Source of the DNA: an uncultured Hyphomicrobiales bacterium | GTDB lineage: Bacteria; Pseudomonadota; Alphaproteobacteria; Rhizobiales; Beijerinckiaceae | DNA: 8,258 nucleotides | Reading direction: 5' to 3' | Assembly (NCBI GenBank): GCA_903932565.1 | Contig: CAIZGQ010000404.1 | Location: 1 to 8,258 of the forward strand | In this document: one piece after another, positions 6,715 to 8,258 of the stretch | How the letters are laid out: the number at the start of each line of letters is the position of its first letter | Position numbering within the stretch: the first letter of the stretch is position 1 | The notes under the pieces: model-generated | What the model was told of the DNA's origin: nothing | The model's database searches: none | Seen by the model: the letters and a program-made list of their open reading frames with translations, nothing else | Translations under genes and position numbers: made by a program

Positions 6715-7791
6715 ATGGCGCGCGCACCTATCCTTGAAGCTCCACCGGAGAGCGACACATTTGGCGACGCGCCCAATCCGCGCGAAACGATGCTGTTCTT
6801 CGGCCATGCCGGGGCTGAGGCGACATTGCTTGAAGCGTATCGGTCCGGAAAACTGCCGCAGGCGTGGCTGATCGGCGGGCGCGAGGGCATCGGCAAAGCA
6901 ACGCTGGCCTGGCGCTTTGCCAAGTTCATTTTGGCAAACCCTGATCCAAATGCCGCAGCAGTGCAGCAGGCGGGTGACCTCAGTGTTGACCCAAATCTGC
7001 CCGCCGTGCGCCGCGTGCTGACGCTCACCCATGGCGATGTGGCCCTGCTGCGCCGCACCTGGAACGAAAAGACCAAGAAGCACTTCACCGAGATCCGCAT
7101 CGATGAGGTCCGCGCCATGCTGGACCTTTTCAAACAAGCCTCGGGCGAGGGCGGTTGGCGCGTCGCGATTGTGGATTGCGCGGAAGACCTGAATGCATCG
7201 AGCGCCAATGCGTTGCTCAAGATGATCGAGGAGCCGCCGCCGCGCTCGCTGTTCCTGATCCTTGCGCACAAGCCGGGGCAAGTGCTGCCAACCATTCGCT
7301 CGCGCTGTCGCCGCCTGTCGCTGGACGTGCTGACGACGCTTGAGGTCGCCGCAGCTATGACCGCGTTGGGCTCAGATTTTGCGAACCTGGGCGCGCCGCA
7401 GATTGGCGAGGCTGCAGCCAAATCCGGCGGCTCGGTGCGCCAAGCGTTGCGCTTGCTGGATGGGGACGGCCTGGCCCTGACAAAGCGTCTCGATGGCCTG
7501 TTGGCTCGCTTGCCAGAGGTGGACTGGCGTTCGGTTCATGCGCTTGCCGACGCTGTAAGTGGGCGCGAAAAGACCAGCGAATACGAGGCGCTGGTCAACG
7601 GCGTTTATGAATATCTCGATGCGAGTGTCCACACTGGTGCGCCACCGGCGCGCCTTGCACCCTTTGCGGAGGTATGGGAAAAGACGGCCGCCGCAGTGCG
7701 GGAAACAGATGTCCTGAATCTCGACCGCAGACCGTTGATCCTGTCGATCTTCGCAGACCTGTCTTCTGCGGCGCGCGCCGCAAAGGCCTGA
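6715..7791 (+). CDS. holB: DNA polymerase III delta' subunit (clamp loader)
   Basis: Part of the clamp-loader complex that opens and loads the beta sliding clamp on DNA. The product has 358 residues. The AAA+ core starts near residue 28 with LFFGHAGAEATLLEAYRSGKLPQAWLIGG. The P-loop-like GREGIGKAT (55-63) has Ala where a working Walker A has Ser/Thr next to the Lys, in line with delta' being a non-catalytic stator. The Walker-B-like strand WRVAIVDCAEDLN (148-160) is followed by SSANALLKMIEEPP (162-175), very typical of delta' and gamma/tau. The arginine-finger SRC motif is at 196-198. Between the P-loop and residue 150 there are no cysteines, so the four-Cys zinc module of E. coli delta' is absent here. 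Helical C-terminal domains II and III follow. It sits between tmk and metG, the common alphaproteobacterial arrangement. Confidence 0.95.
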   Translation: MARAPILEAPPESDTFGDAPNPRETMLFFGHAGAEATLLEAYRSGKLPQAWLIGGREGIGKATLAWRFAKFILANPDPNAAAVQQAGDLSVDPNLPAVRRVLTLTHGDVALLRRTWNEKTKKHFTEIRIDEVRAMLDLFKQASGEGGWRVAIVDCAEDLNASSANALLKMIEEPPPRSLFLILAHKPGQVLPTIRSRCRRLSLDVLTTLEVAAAMTALGSDFANLGAPQIGEAAAKSGGSVRQALRLLDGDGLALTKRLDGLLARLPEVDWRSVHALADAVSGREKTSEYEALVNGVYEYLDASVHTGAPPARLAPFAEVWEKTAAAVRETDVLNLDRRPLILSIFADLSSAARAAKA

Positions 7792-7824
7792 CCTCGCAGG
7801 ATAAGACCGAACAGGATTGTGTGA

Positions 7825-8258
7825 ATGGCGTCGCGCCAGCCCTATTACATCACCACCGCCATTCCCTACGCCAATGGCGCGCCGCATATTGGGCATGCCT
7901 ATGAGCGCATCTGCACGGATGCCATTGCGCGGTTTCACCGTCTCGACGGGCGCGATGTTCTTTTCGTCACGGGCATGGATGAGCATGGTCTCAAGATGCA
8001 GCAGACCGCTGCCCGCGAAGGCCTGACGCCTCTGGCACTCGCGGACCGCACAGCCGCCCTGTTTGAGAAGATGGGCGAAGCCCTGAACGCCCGCGCCGAT
8101 GATATTGTACGCACCACGCAAGCCCGCCATGCGAGCGCCTCCCAGGCCATCTGGGAGAAGATGCAGGCGAAGGGCGACATCTACCTCGACAAATATGAAG
8201 GCTGGTATTCGGTTCGCGACGAGGCTTATTTTGACGAAGGCGAACTGACTGTCGCGTC
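7825..8258 (+). CDS. metG: Methionyl-tRNA synthetase, N-terminal part (3' end outside window)
   Basis: Class I synthetase charging initiator and elongator tRNA-Met in the cytoplasm. Only the first 144 codons are present and the frame is open at the window end. The opening YYITTAIPYANGAPHIGHAYE contains the ATP-binding HIGH signature (21-24) of the Rossmann catalytic domain. TGMDEHGLKMQQTA (residues 49-62) corresponds to the conserved TGTDEHG block. In the connective region, YEGWYSVRDEAYFDE has no cysteines where zinc-binding MetRS enzymes start their Cys-knuckle, suggesting the zinc-free form common in alphaproteobacteria; the remaining knuckle positions lie beyond the window. The KMSKS loop and the anticodon-binding domain are also outside. 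ATG 7825 has AGGA (7813-7816) 8 bases upstream, and the gap after holB is 33 bases. Confidence 0.95.
   Translation, partial: MASRQPYYITTAIPYANGAPHIGHAYERICTDAIARFHRLDGRDVLFVTGMDEHGLKMQQTAAREGLTPLALADRTAALFEKMGEALNARADDIVRTTQARHASASQAIWEKMQAKGDIYLDKYEGWYSVRDEAYFDEGELTVA

Noticed and set aside
6769..6900. holB Walker A with Ala for Ser/Thr as a damaged gene
   Set aside because: Delta' subunits commonly have degenerate P-loops; the rest of the protein, including SRC, is intact.
7372..8130. 252-codon minus-strand open frame across holB and metG
   Set aside because: It crosses two well-supported genes and the gap between them and encodes nothing recognisable.

Overview
The window looks like chromosomal DNA of an alphaproteobacterium, most likely of the order Hyphomicrobiales (Rhizobiales). 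The evidence is a GC-rich composition (about 60% by eye), strong GC preference at third codon positions, protein wording typical of that group (notably AspRS and MetRS), and the gene order rlpA - D,D-carboxypeptidase - tmk - holB - metG, which recurs across alphaproteobacterial chromosomes. No phage, plasmid, CRISPR, tRNA or rRNA features are visible. All seven complete or near-complete genes, plus the partial eighth, lie on the + strand.

Region 1 (1-3269) holds the 3' three quarters or so of aspS (aspartyl-tRNA synthetase) followed closely by two glycosyltransferase genes. The first is of the GT-B type with a CgeB-like C-terminal domain. The second is a small GT-A type enzyme with a DxD motif. 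Gaps of 7 and 17 bases suggest one transcript. The aspS gene carries an unexpected in-frame stretch of about 34 codons in its GAD insertion domain, inside a roughly 200-base patch of different codon use. This is the most unusual coding feature in the window.

Region 2 (3270-about 3629) is non-coding. It begins with a 114-base cluster of five hairpins arranged as a mirror image (3277-3390), a REP/BIME-like intergenic element. About 240 bases with no recognisable gene follow.

Region 3 (about 3630-8258) is a cell-envelope and replication block: rlpA (septal lipoprotein, peptidoglycan glycan strands), a possible terminator, a secreted PBP5-type D,D-carboxypeptidase (peptidoglycan peptides), tmk (dTMP to dTDP), holB (delta' subunit of the DNA polymerase III clamp loader) and the start of metG (methionyl-tRNA synthetase, cut by the window end). 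From the carboxypeptidase onward the genes overlap or are separated by 33 bases or fewer and probably form one operon linking wall maturation, dTTP supply, replication and translation.

I found no convincing undescribed multi-gene system. The points most worth a second look are the AspRS insertion with its atypical patch, and the symmetric hairpin element.
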